Shown piece by piece: positions 24,354-32,632 of a stretch of DNA of 46,793 nucleotides. The notes beneath the pieces were generated by a model. The model searched no databases. It worked only from the letters and a program-made list of their open reading frames with translations, and was not told where the DNA came from. The position numbers were made by a program, and so were the translations under genes. Position 1 is the stretch's first letter. Each line of letters begins with the position of its first letter. This DNA comes from Planctomycetota bacterium (GTDB lineage Bacteria > Planctomycetota > Planctomycetia > Pirellulales > Pirellulaceae), in NCBI GenBank assembly GCA_016872725.1, contig VGZC01000048.1, forward strand, positions 1-46,793, read 5' to 3'.

Positions 24354-25832
24354 TCAACGGCGTGGTGACGCCTCCGCGACGCCGACCTGGCTCGCGACGC
24401 GATCGGCCGCCGATTCACCGCTCCGAATGCAGAACGGAATGCCCACGCCGCGATACGCGTTGCCCGCGAGCGCGAGCCCATGCCAATGGGACGCGAGGCG
24501 TTCGATGGAATCGACGAGCGTGAGATGGCCGACGTGGTATTGCGGCATCGTGCCGTTCCAGCGCGTGAGCCGTACGAGCGTGGGATCGCCGCGGAAGCCG
24601 ATCAGTTCTCTGAGTTCGTCGAGTGCCAACCGAAGGAGCGCATCGTCGTCGCATTCCATCAGGTCGGGCCGGCACGCGCCGCCCATGAAGATGCGGAGCA
24701 GGACATGCCCGACGGGCGCGCGGCCGGCGAACTTGACGCTCGAAAAACTCCCCGCCAAAATCGCGCGGTTCTCCTTCATGGGTACCACGAATCCAAAACC
24801 ATCGAGCGGATGGGCGATCTGGTCGCGCCGCGCGCCGATCGAAAGGACGACCGAACTCGCAAGCGGAATGCTCCGGATCGCCGACGCCAATTCGGCGTCC
24901 GTTTCGTTCAAGAGGGTCGCCGCCTCCGGCGCGGGAAGCGCGACGACGACGCCATCCACGGCCGATAGGCGCTCGTTGCCGTGCGGATCGGCGATCGTCA
25001 ACGTCCAATCGCCCCGCGCGTCCCTCGACAGACGCCGGACGCGATGCCCCACGTGGACCGAATCGGGTGGGAGTCGCGATCGAACGGCCTCGATCCAACT
25101 CGCCATCCCCAACCGGGGCGTGACGAAAAGGCCGTACCGAGCGCCCGATCCCTCCGTGGCCCTCGACCGTCCCTCGACGCGGGGCGACGTCAACACCGCG
25201 CGGATCAAGCCGCCCTGCTCCCGCTCCATCCGCGCGAATCGTTCGAGCGTCGCGGCCATGCTGAGCCGATACGGATCGGCCGTGTAGACGCCTCCGACGA
25301 GCGGCTGCACGAGCCGTTCGAAAACCTCGCGGCCGAACCGCCGGATCGCGAAGTCGGCCAACGATTCATCGTCGGTCGATCACCGCGCCCGCACAAAGAC
25401 CTCGCCAAGCAGACGTAGTTTCCCGCGCCAGGTGAGCAACGAGGACCGCAACACGGGGATCAGTTTGCGCGGCTGAAGGAGGGTGAACCCCTCGGGGACG
25501 GGAAACAGGCGGCGTCCCATCGCGACGAACGCTCGGCGATTCCCGTCCTGGGTGTCGATCAGCTCGGAGTCGAATCCGATCCGACGGAACAGCGAGACAG
25601 CCCACGGCTCGATCGTGCTGATCATGTCCGCGCCACGCTCGACAAGGTACCCGTCGGCATGTTCCGAGCCGAGCACACCGCCGAGCCGTCCTTCGGCTTC
25701 ATAGAGATCGCAGCGCAGGGAGGGCGCGGTTTCGCGGAACCGCAAAGCGGCGGCGAGCCCGGTGATGCCACCGCCCAGGACGGCCACGCGCGGCGCGGCC
25801 TGTTCGCCGCTCGTGAGTTCTGTCCCCGTCAT
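24354..25832 (-). pseudogene. hemY: HemY-type protoporphyrinogen oxidase interrupted by an in-frame TGA
   Basis: The reading frame has 493 codons. The N-terminal FAD-binding motif VAVLGGGITGLAAALRF and DLYEAEGRLGGV are intact. Codon 151 is TGA (25382-25380), after EVFVRAR, and the frame then continues unchanged with STDDESLADFAIRRFG and LVQPLVGGVYTADP, which are normal HemY landmarks, down to the C-terminal FAD-contact region ending LALAGNAYRGVGIP. Nothing else is lost, so a single CGA-to-TGA change, a sequencing error, or readthrough/recoding would each explain it. A 10-bp hairpin follows the TGA. Family enzymes oxidise (copro)protoporphyrinogen to the porphyrin in heme synthesis. It starts at ATG 25832 with GCGGAG, 9 bp after a 57-codon gene. 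Confidence 0.8.
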
Positions 25833-25841
25833 CGTCTCCGC

Positions 25842-26015
25842 CTATCGATGCCCAGTCGCCATTCGACCCCGCGACGTCGGACCCGCGCCGATCGCCGCAC
25901 CCGTCGAATCGATCGGTCGCCTCCGCGCGCCGCCGATCAACTGGCACGCGGAGACGTGGGTCAGTCGCGACAGCCGGTCCCCCATCGTCAGCCGGTGACT
26001 GCGTTTCGTCGTCAT
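25842..26015 (-). CDS. 57-residue basic protein, unknown, ahead of hemY
   Basis: ATG 26015 lies 6 nt after AGGAGGA, one of the strongest Shine-Dalgarno sequences in the window, which supports a real small gene. The product is basic and polar (starts MTTKRSHRLTMGDRLSRL, has one Cys in HVSACQLIGG, ends GRMATGHR) with no membrane span or signal. Its stop TAG is 9 bp before the hemY start, so the two are probably co-transcribed. I do not recognise a family. Confidence 0.55.
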   Translation of the reverse strand: MTTKRSHRLTMGDRLSRLTHVSACQLIGGARRRPIDSTGAAIGAGPTSRGRMATGHR

Positions 26016-26116
26016 GACGGATCCTCCTGGAACGCCGATCGATCCCCGCGTCAACACAGCGTCGGCAAACAGTGTATCATAGGACCCGAGCCGGCGGTCA
26101 TCGGGTCGGGGCCCAT

Positions 26117-26195
26117 CCTCCGGTCCGCGCCGGCGTCCGGCGTTCTTTCCGAGGCAACGATCCGCCGGCCCGCGCCGGCGTCCGTTCTTTTTTCC
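26117..26195. repeat. imperfect tandem pair in the divergent leader
   Basis: Two related segments (26117-26150 and 26163-26195) share CGCGCCGGCGTCCG followed by a T-rich TTCTTT tail. Each holds a small hairpin (GCCGG-CGT-CCGGC in the first; CCGGC-CCGC-GCCGG in the second). They precede the Trx/PDZ gene at 26231. A tandem CTTCCGACA pair follows at about 26194-26212. They could be terminators, attenuators or simple duplications. Confidence 0.5.
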
Positions 26196-26230
26196 TTCCG
26201 ACACTTCCGACACGGGATGAATCGACAACC

Positions 26231-27469
26231 ATGCGATCGCGAATGCTCTGGAACGTGGGTTTGACGCTCGTCGCCGTTGCCGCGATGGCCGCTTACCCTC
26301 CCTGCCGCGCGCAGGGAGGCGGGTGGCAAGCCGAAGCGCGGCATTACGGCTGGCAGCTCGATTTCGAGTCCGCGAAACGCTCGGCCAAGCGATCCGGCAA
26401 ACCGCTCATGGTCGTCGTCCGGTGCGTGCCTTGAACGGCCTGCCATGCGTTCGACGGGCAGGTTGTCCGTCTCAAGGGTATCCGCGATCTGGCCGATTCA
26501 TTCGAACGCGTCCGTTTGGCCGTGATCGATGACATCGATCTGAATCACTTCGAGTTCGATCTCGATTTGACGCTCACCGTGTTCTTCATGAACGCGGACG
26601 GCGAGGTGTACGCGCGATACGGCGGCCGGGACGGGACGAGTCCCGACGCGCGCCAATCGCTCGAAGGCCTGCGCTACACCATGGCCTCGGTCCTCGACGA
26701 ACACAACTCAGGCCGGCCGCGCTTCGCGCCGCGCCGCGATCCCGCGCGGCTTCTGATCCACGAAGTGCCCTCGGCCCAGGGGCGGAACCGTTGCCTCCAC
26801 TGCCATCAGGCCAAGGAGATCATGCACCAGGAACTCAAACGCGAGGGCAAGTGGTCGCTCGACCGGGCATTCCGCTATCCCCTTCCCGATAATCTCGGAT
26901 TCCGACTTGAAATCGATCGAGGCAACGTGGTCGAACGGATCGAGCCGGGATCGGTGGCGGAACGGGCCGGCCTGCTTCCGAACGACCGCGTCTTCGCACT
27001 CAACCGCATCCCGATCCACTCCATGGCCGACGCCCAATTCGCGCTCGACGCCGCGCCCGAGTCAGGCTCGATCCCCGTATCGTGGTGGCGAGGCGACGAA
27101 CTCCGGCAAGCCGACCTGAAGGCCGAACCGGGCTGGCGCCGGTCGGACATCAGTTGGCGCGCCTCGCTCCTGTCGCTGGTCGCCTTGCCGCGTCTCTACG
27201 GACCCGATTTGACCGCCGAGGAAAAGGCGGCGATCGGACTGCCTCCCGACCGCCTCGCGTTCCGTGAGCAGGACGCCGTTTCCGAACAGGCGGGCGCCGC
27301 GGGGGTGCGCGAGGGCGACATCATTCTCGGATTCAACGATGTTCCGCTCCGCATGAAAGCCCCGGAATTCGCGCGCTACGTGCGGCGACACTACATCGCC
27401 GGCGAAACGGTCCGGATCAACGTCGTGCGCGACGGACAACCGATCACGATTCGGATGCTCCTCAAGTGA
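26231..27469 (+). CDS. exported Trx-like/PDZ protein, probable selenoprotein (TGA at codon 68)
   Basis: The frame has 413 codons. An N-terminal signal (MLWNVGLTLVAVAAMAAYPP) ends near CRAQ. A thioredoxin-like domain follows: SGKPLMVVVRCVP, then TGA (26432-26434), then TACHAFDGQV, DLTLTVFFMNADGEVYARYGG. The TGA thus occupies the first position of a C-x-x-C redox site (U-T-A-C). After it the same frame is open to 27469 with sensible composition. Residues 188-192 (CLHCH) form a second CxxC, and two PDZ-like domains cover about 215-290 (GSVAERAGLLPNDRVFALN) and 325-412 (AGAAGVREGDIILGFN). TGA is an ordinary stop elsewhere here. I recall an NCBI family named Trx7/PDZ (seleno)protein matching this architecture, unverified. 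Translation as two proteins from 26516 seems unlikely. Confidence 0.8.
26435..26466 (+). other. SECIS-like stem-loop directly after the TGA codon
   Basis: ACGGCCUGCC (26435-26444) pairs with GGCAGGUUGU (26457-26466) in ten consecutive pairs, two of them G-U, around a 12-nt loop containing CGUUCG. Bacterial SECIS elements lie inside the coding region just downstream of the UGA, with a G near the start of the apical loop. Here the inner GUUC begins 15 nt after the UGA, slightly closer than the classical range as I recall it. The stem is seen; SelB binding is inference. Confidence 0.5.
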
Positions 27470-27478
27470 CGATGGGAA

Positions 27479-28516
27479 CTAAAGACTCGGCCGCGCCGCG
27501 TCAACGGCGGGCGAGCCGGTCATTTCGAACAGACCGGGCCGGATATGTTCGTCGACGAGGTGCCCGACGACCCATCCCGAGTCGACCGATCGGATGACGA
27601 CCTCGATCGTGCTGTTGAAATTGCCTTCCATGGTCCAGACATGGCCGGCTTGCTCGTCGTACGAAAGGAGCATGAAGCTGTGGCCCGGCTTCCGCACGTA
27701 ATCGCCGTGGATCGGGCCCTGTTTGGCGAGACGCAGGATCTGGCCTCCGGAATTGTACGGGCGGCGCCCGCCAAAGAGCCGATCGAGGATCGCTCGGCCG
27801 TTCTGCGCGCCAACCGTGCAGGATCCGGTCGCCCAGGTGTAATAGGCGTAGCAGTCCATCGGATAGTTCTCGTTGCTGCGCCAGCCGCGCTGAGCATAAT
27901 AGAACTCGCGGAATGTGCGCATCGCGATATGGCACCGGGCTCGATCGAGGCGGTTGTTTCCCGACGAGGCGACGTAGTAGGGCGAGACGACTTTTCCGAG
28001 CACGGTTTCCTTGCCGTAACGTCCGGACCGGCGGTGCAGGTTGACGAAGAGCCGATAGATGCGGGCCGGTTCGACGATCGGGCCTTCGCCTTCGGCGTTC
28101 GCGACCTCGAACGTGGCGAGCTGGTACTCGGGGGTCGATGTCGGCTGGAACGACACGGGGAAATAGCGCAGTCGCGTCGCCCGCTCACGACTCAAGTCGG
28201 TGATCTTGACCTCGGCCGTGACGCCTTCGGTCGCCTCCAGCACTTCCGGATCGCGAACGAGCAGGAACACGCGCAGGCGGTCGGGCAGCGCGTGTTCGTT
28301 CTCCATCGCCTTCTCATAGCTGTACGACGCTTGCAGCGCGCGGAAGTCGGTTGACGCCGGGTCGGCCTTCGGCGCGATGTCCTTCAATCCTCCCGAGTCG
28401 TAATTCGCGGAGCGGCGAGCGAAGAAGCGGCGCGGCGCCGCGTCGGCCGTCGGTACGGCGGCAAACGCCGCGAGAATCCCCATGAAAACGAAACGAACTC
28501 CGTTGCATCGAACCAT
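27479..28516 (-). CDS. exported protein with a possible Cys/His amidase-like C-terminal domain
   Basis: This 345-residue protein starts at ATG 28516 (GGAGGG 10 nt upstream). A signal peptide (VRFVFMGILAAFAAVPTADA) is followed by a beta-rich region (about 30-170; VTAEVKITDLSRERATRLRYF). The C-terminal part has a candidate catalytic cysteine in YPMDCYAYYTWATGSC and later histidines in KPGHSFMLLSYD and AGHVWTMEGNFN. The Cys-helix then His-strand then acidic E-G-N order resembles NlpC/P60- or CHAP-like peptidoglycan amidases, but the match is weak. It is tail-to-tail with the Trx/PDZ gene, 9 bp apart. Confidence 0.65.
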   Translation of the reverse strand: MVRCNGVRFVFMGILAAFAAVPTADAAPRRFFARRSANYDSGGLKDIAPKADPASTDFRALQASYSYEKAMENEHALPDRLRVFLLVRDPEVLEATEGVTAEVKITDLSRERATRLRYFPVSFQPTSTPEYQLATFEVANAEGEGPIVEPARIYRLFVNLHRRSGRYGKETVLGKVVSPYYVASSGNNRLDRARCHIAMRTFREFYYAQRGWRSNENYPMDCYAYYTWATGSCTVGAQNGRAILDRLFGGRRPYNSGGQILRLAKQGPIHGDYVRKPGHSFMLLSYDEQAGHVWTMEGNFNSTIEVVIRSVDSGWVVGHLVDEHIRPGLFEMTGSPAVDAARPSL

Positions 28517-28849
28517 ACGTCCGAACCCTCCGTAACAAGCGACGTGTCGGCGAATGCGATCCATCGGGCTCCTTCGCCCGGCGATCGCCGGAGCCAAGTG
28601 ACCACGAAACCACGACGCCTCCAAGGCCCCCCAACCGGTTTCCGTCGTGCGCAACGCGGGAAGATTCGGCGCTCCTTGCATTTGGAACGCCGGATTTTTT
28701 TCGGGCACACGACGTGCACGGCGCGCGGTCGGCGACAAGGCGCCGGCGCACGCCCGACCCATGCGAGGCGCGTCGCGCGCGGCATCGACGGCGCGGCGCG
28801 ACAGGGCGAGGGCATGCGCCGGACCCGTGCGACGCGGGAAGAAGGTGGA
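28517..28849. other. 333-bp stretch without a convincing gene
   Basis: Open frames here are Arg-rich with poor starts. A GGAGGG ribosome-binding site for the gene at 28516 lies near 28527-28533. A T7 run at 28694-28700 has no stable hairpin attached. I see no RNA gene or clear promoter. Confidence 0.4.
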
Positions 28850-30283
28850 CTATTCGGCCGCGAGACGAACGGCGAGTCCACCGAACGTCGCCCGCTTCAC
28901 GGGCCCTGAATAGCCGACAAGCTGTCGCTCGGGATCGCGCACGACGATTCCCAGGATGAGCACTTCGTCGCCGACCGCGTACGTGCCGCTCGGGTCCACG
29001 GCGCTCAGGACGACGGCTTGCTGATTCCCAGCGCCGCGCAGTCGCGTCTCGAAGAAGGCTCCCGTCGCCTCGATCGATGCGACCCGGCCGGAGACGACAT
29101 TGCCGGCGAGCGGCCGATCGGACGACGCATCGTGCGACCGCGCGCCGACCGCCGCCGCCAGCGCGGCGGCTTCCGAGGGCGACGGCGCGATCTGGACGAG
29201 CCACGAGCGGACCGATTCGCCGACGCCCGCGGCGTCGGGATCGGTCGTGTCGATGAACGTGATGTCCCTCGCGAGTTCGACGAGCGGTTCCGCGATCTCG
29301 GTCGGCCGCTCAGCCGTCGGAGATTGCTCCCACAGGAGCTGGACCGAGGACAGCAGGGCACCCGCCTCGTCCGCTGGAACGCGTGGCGCGTCGGCGACTC
29401 CGACGCTCGCCGGCGACCGGTCGCCGGAAGCGCGCGGAAGGGTGGCCTCGCCGGTTCCAGGTGACATGTTCGCGTCACTCCCGGAACGCGGACCGGACCC
29501 TTCCGCGGGCGCGGTCCGCGCATCCGATTGCACCGAAGGCGTCGACTTGCCGCCGGTCTTTCCCCCTTCGCGCACGCGACCTCCGTTCGAATCGGCCGAT
29601 CGACTCGGTGCCGGATCCGTCGCGGACTCCGACGCGCCCGGAACCGAAGCGCTCCGCGAATCCGGCTCGACGGAACTCCCGAGCGGCCCGTCGCCGCGGC
29701 CCGAGGACTCCGATGGGCCCGCCCCGTCGGATCGATCCTGCGAACGCCTTTCCGCGCCGCCCGTTTCCGACTCCGGGTCGCTCGGCGTCCCCGCGTAATC
29801 GGCGACAAACCCTCGGACGGCCCCGGGGACAAGGAACGGCGCGAAACGCCCGAATCGGCGGCCGATTCCCGCCGGGTCCCGCTGCGACAGGCCCCAGTTG
29901 CCCGGCATCCACCAGAGCACGAGCTGTCCGAGCGTCAGGCCGACAACACCGCCGGCCACGATCTTGAAGACCTCGTAGAACGGGTTCCGCCGGTCGACTC
30001 CGCGCGGCCGACGGCGCGGGGAAATCGGACGGCGAACGGAGCTTCGGCCCTCAATCCCCCGCGCGCGAACGGACTCCGACGCCGCTGTGCCCGTCGGCTC
30101 GATCCGAACGTGGGCGACCAGCGGGTCCTTTCCGACCACGATCAGCGCGGGAGGCGTTTCGGCGAGCGCCTCGGTCATCGAATACTGCTCCCCGCACAGC
30201 GGGCATCGCACGAGGACGCCGATCGTGGCCTGAGGGGGTACGGTCACCTCGTCCTGACAGCGCGGGCAGGAAATGATCGTCAT
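28850..30283 (-). CDS. zinc-ribbon protein with one membrane span and a Ser/Gly-rich linker
   Basis: This 477-residue protein starts at ATG 30283 with GAGGG about 8 nt upstream. A zinc ribbon lies at the very N-terminus: CPRC (6-9) and CPLC (27-30). An Arg-rich segment leads to a membrane helix near 105-125 (IVAGGVVGLTLGQLVLWW). A long low-complexity Ser/Gly/Asp/Pro region (about 165-310) follows. The C-terminal part has a helical section and a small beta domain (VVSGRVASIEATGAFFETRL, then YAVGDEVLILGIVV) that may be OB-like. This ribbon-TM-linker plan is common in planctomycete proteins of unknown role. The ribbon would face the cytoplasm. Confidence 0.75.
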   Translation of the reverse strand: MTIISCPRCQDEVTVPPQATIGVLVRCPLCGEQYSMTEALAETPPALIVVGKDPLVAHVRIEPTGTAASESVRARGIEGRSSVRRPISPRRRPRGVDRRNPFYEVFKIVAGGVVGLTLGQLVLWWMPGNWGLSQRDPAGIGRRFGRFAPFLVPGAVRGFVADYAGTPSDPESETGGAERRSQDRSDGAGPSESSGRGDGPLGSSVEPDSRSASVPGASESATDPAPSRSADSNGGRVREGGKTGGKSTPSVQSDARTAPAEGSGPRSGSDANMSPGTGEATLPRASGDRSPASVGVADAPRVPADEAGALLSSVQLLWEQSPTAERPTEIAEPLVELARDITFIDTTDPDAAGVGESVRSWLVQIAPSPSEAAALAAAVGARSHDASSDRPLAGNVVSGRVASIEATGAFFETRLRGAGNQQAVVLSAVDPSGTYAVGDEVLILGIVVRDPERQLVGYSGPVKRATFGGLAVRLAAE

Positions 30284-30493
30284 GCGGGAACCCTCGGCAT
30301 CGCCTTCCGCCTTCCCATCTCCAAGGTGCCGTCCCGCACCCGGTTGAGCCTACCAAGTTTACGCACCGGCGCCAAAAAACGTTAGCCTTGGGCCGGCGAA
30401 AATCCAAGATTCCGGCATGCGAGCCGCGTGCGATTCCCGCATCCAAGCCGTGCGCCACTCCCGTGGGTCGCGGAGCGAACCACGACAATGCGA

Positions 30494-31420
30494 CTATCGG
30501 AAGTGAGCTTCGAGTCCGAGCGTGAAAGAGAGGTTGTGCATGGTGTCGAGCCCCGATCCGGACAACGCGAGATTGTCGAGCGCATCGATGCGCAGGGCCA
30601 TCCATCGATCCACGTAGTATTTCACGCCGACACCGAACGGCGCGTGCAGGAGCGTCTCATGATAGGCGTCGCCGTCGGCGTCCGTGAACCGAAACGTGGC
30701 CCAACCGAGACCGACGGAAAAGAAAGGCCGCCAGCCCGCGTCGCCCCACGGGTAATGCAGGAGATGGACGTCGCCAAACCAGTTCCGCGAAATCCGCGGA
30801 TCGGCGATCGCGTCCGCGTCGATCAGCTCGGGCCTCGCAAAGCCGACGCGCGCTTCCGCGCCCCAGTAATGATCCCAATCCCAGCCCGCGCGGTAACCAC
30901 CGAATAGATCACTGCCCTGCTCGACGGCCCCGTCGATCAGCGCATCGCCGACCACTCCACCGACGAACCACCCCACGTGGAACGGCCGGTTGAGCCAGCT
31001 CGTTCCGATCAGCGGCCCGCCCCGTCCGATATGACGGGCCGGATCATCAGGGTCGCTCGTCCGGAACCCCCGCCACGTCGCGAGGTTCCAGGGATGGCCG
31101 ATCGCCGGTTGTCCTTCGACGGATTCCGGCGCCGGATCCAATCGAGGTCGCCGAGATCCAAAGCCGAACTCGACCGGATAGTCGGTCGTTTCCGCGGCGC
31201 CGGGGTCCTCGGGCGACGTGATCCAGCGGACCGCGCCGCCGAACCAATCCGCGCCGAATGCCGCGCCACGCGGATCGATGCCGGGCCGGGCGAGACCGCC
31301 CGCCATCCAGACCAACGCGACCAGGACGGCGCATCGAGGCGTTCCAAGGCCCGATCGCGCGCCTCCATCCCGACCGATGGATGCCGTCGGCCGCGTCGCG
31401 TTGCAGGATGGGGACCGCAT
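30494..31420 (-). CDS. outer-membrane beta-barrel protein, unknown role
   Basis: With ATG 31420 this protein has 308 residues. A late hydrophobic stretch (CAVLVALVWMAGGLA) serves as a signal after a basic n-region. The mature part has amphipathic aromatic/Gly strands (WFVGGVVGDALIDG, YWGAEARVGFARPE, FFSVGLGWATFRF, FGVGVKYYVDRWMALRIDA) and ends in a strand closing with Phe-Arg (LSFTLGLEAHFR), as in OmpA-like 8-stranded barrels. A TTG at 31462 in the same frame lies 6 bp after the previous gene's stop with AGGCGG upstream, so the start is uncertain. It is likely co-transcribed with the gene at 31468-32184. Confidence 0.7.
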   Translation of the reverse strand: MRSPSCNATRPTASIGRDGGARSGLGTPRCAVLVALVWMAGGLARPGIDPRGAAFGADWFGGAVRWITSPEDPGAAETTDYPVEFGFGSRRPRLDPAPESVEGQPAIGHPWNLATWRGFRTSDPDDPARHIGRGGPLIGTSWLNRPFHVGWFVGGVVGDALIDGAVEQGSDLFGGYRAGWDWDHYWGAEARVGFARPELIDADAIADPRISRNWFGDVHLLHYPWGDAGWRPFFSVGLGWATFRFTDADGDAYHETLLHAPFGVGVKYYVDRWMALRIDALDNLALSGSGLDTMHNLSFTLGLEAHFR

Positions 31421-31467
31421 TGGCGAAGGAATGAGGACGGAAATGAGGCAAGGAGGATGCAAGGAGG

Positions 31468-32184
31468 TCAGTCCGCCTGGCGCAGGGCTTGACGCACGGC
31501 TCGGTTGGCCGCGCGACGAGCGGCCACGTCGAAACCCCGCACCGATTCACGCAGCCGCATGGCCATCGCGCGGAGCTCGTCGGCGTCGTCATAGAGGCCG
31601 AGATCCTCCAAGTCGGCCGCCGATCGGTCGAGTTGCCGGGCGTTCGAGCGGATTGTCACGATATCCTCGAGCGCGACGATTTCGCCCGGGGTTGTCGGTG
31701 ACCGATCGGGAACGGTCGGCTCCCGACAGACCACGCGCTCGGGTTCCACGATCGGGCCGACGGGAGGCGTCGGCCGGTCCTCGACCGGCGCGGACGCGCC
31801 GGTCGTCGCCGGCGCGTCGGAAACCGGCAGCTCAAGGATGCCGCGTGATTCGGCCAGCGCGGCGACGGCTCGGGCAAAGTCCGACGGGCCGCTTTCCCCG
31901 AGCGACGTGCCGGCGAGCGGATCGCCGAACAGGCGGCGCAGCCCCGCGATCGCGGCGACCTCGGGACGGCCGTCCGCGCCCGAGGCCGCGATCGGCGAGT
32001 GGATTTCCGGCGCGTCCGCAATCGCCTGAGCCTGTACCACGCTCCCATCAACGGAGCTCGGCTCCGTTCCAACCGAATGGGCGAAACGGATGCCCGTGAC
32101 CAAGACAACGGCCGTCACCGCAATGACGGCCGTGATGCGGCGCCCCATACTCGATGCACGACTCAATGCGCGTGCGTTTGCCAT
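31468..32184 (-). CDS. membrane-anchored or exported protein, unknown
   Basis: This 238-residue protein starts at ATG 32184 with a good AAGGGAGG 8 nt upstream. Residues about 14-35 form one hydrophobic helix (ITAVIAVTAVVLVTGIRF), either an anchor or an uncleaved signal. The remainder is Ala/Pro/Glu-rich (VEDRPTPPVGPIVEPERVV) with a C-terminal charged helix (LEDLGLYDDADELRAMAMRL) ending in an Arg-rich tail, possibly a coiled coil. No known domain was recognised. It is divergent from the pilus/secretion cluster. Confidence 0.65.
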   Translation of the reverse strand: MANARALSRASSMGRRITAVIAVTAVVLVTGIRFAHSVGTEPSSVDGSVVQAQAIADAPEIHSPIAASGADGRPEVAAIAGLRRLFGDPLAGTSLGESGPSDFARAVAALAESRGILELPVSDAPATTGASAPVEDRPTPPVGPIVEPERVVCREPTVPDRSPTTPGEIVALEDIVTIRSNARQLDRSAADLEDLGLYDDADELRAMAMRLRESVRGFDVAARRAANRAVRQALRQAD

Positions 32185-32353
32185 GACCGACCTCCCTTTC
32201 GACCAAGATCGCCGGACGGGCGCGGGTTCCGCCCCGAGCGCGGCCGGGGCGGGAGTATACCCGCATCTCCACGAACGGCCCAAGGGGAATTTGGCGTGGC
32301 CCGCCCCCCTCGCCTCTGCCCCTTCCCGCCGCAAATTGCTCAATCCCTCTTGA

Positions 32354-32383
32354 TTGACAAGCCGTTGGCCGACTGTGCATGAT
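32354..32383 (+). promoter_or_regulatory. candidate sigma-70-type promoter of the pilus/secretion cluster
   Basis: TTGACA (32354-32359) is a perfect -35. An 18-bp spacer leads to CATGAT (32378-32383), four of six at -10. It stands out in G+C-rich surroundings and points at the cluster starting at 32633. Confidence 0.45.
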
Positions 32384-32450
32384 AGAAAGCGAGTGTCCGG
32401 AACGCTCGCGACTCGTCCAACGGCGGTCCAGAGTCCGGTGGATGGGCAGC

Positions 32451-32550
32451 CCCAAGCAGCCCCAAGCAGCCCCAAGCAGCCCAAAACCGTCCAAGACCGT
32501 CCAAGACCGTCCAAAACCGTCCAAAACCGTCCAAGACCGTCCAAGACCGC
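32451..32550 (+). repeat. two adjacent 10-bp tandem arrays
   Basis: Three copies of CCCAAGCAGC (32451-32480) are followed directly by seven copies of CCAARACCGT (32481-32550; R is A in copies 1, 4 and 5 and G elsewhere, with the last base C in the final copy). The exact 10-bp period places short A-tracts near one per helical turn. The arrays end 82 bp before the first ATPase start. Confidence 0.9.
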
Positions 32551-32632
32551 TTGCCGGCGGCTCATGCGCCGACCGGTTGACCGTTTCGTTTCCGAGCCGA
32601 GGTCGTGTTACCCAAACAGGATGACCAAGCGC

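Larger units (their letters stand above)
32185..32632. other. 448-bp divergent leader before the pilus/secretion cluster
   Basis: This stretch holds no gene I can support. It contains the minus-strand ribosome-binding site for the gene at 32184, a plausible plus-strand promoter (32354-32383) and two tandem 10-bp arrays (32451-32550) listed separately. About 240 bases would separate the promoter from the first start, so a long leader RNA carrying the arrays is expected. Confidence 0.5.

Noticed and set aside
25380-26434. Genetic code change (TGA read as an amino acid throughout)
   Set aside because: TGA ends several intact genes here, for example at 11122, 34363 and 40302, so only specific recoding or mutation can explain the two internal TGAs.
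28694-28700. T7 run as a terminator
   Set aside because: No stable hairpin precedes it on the plus strand and there is no plus-strand gene to end there.
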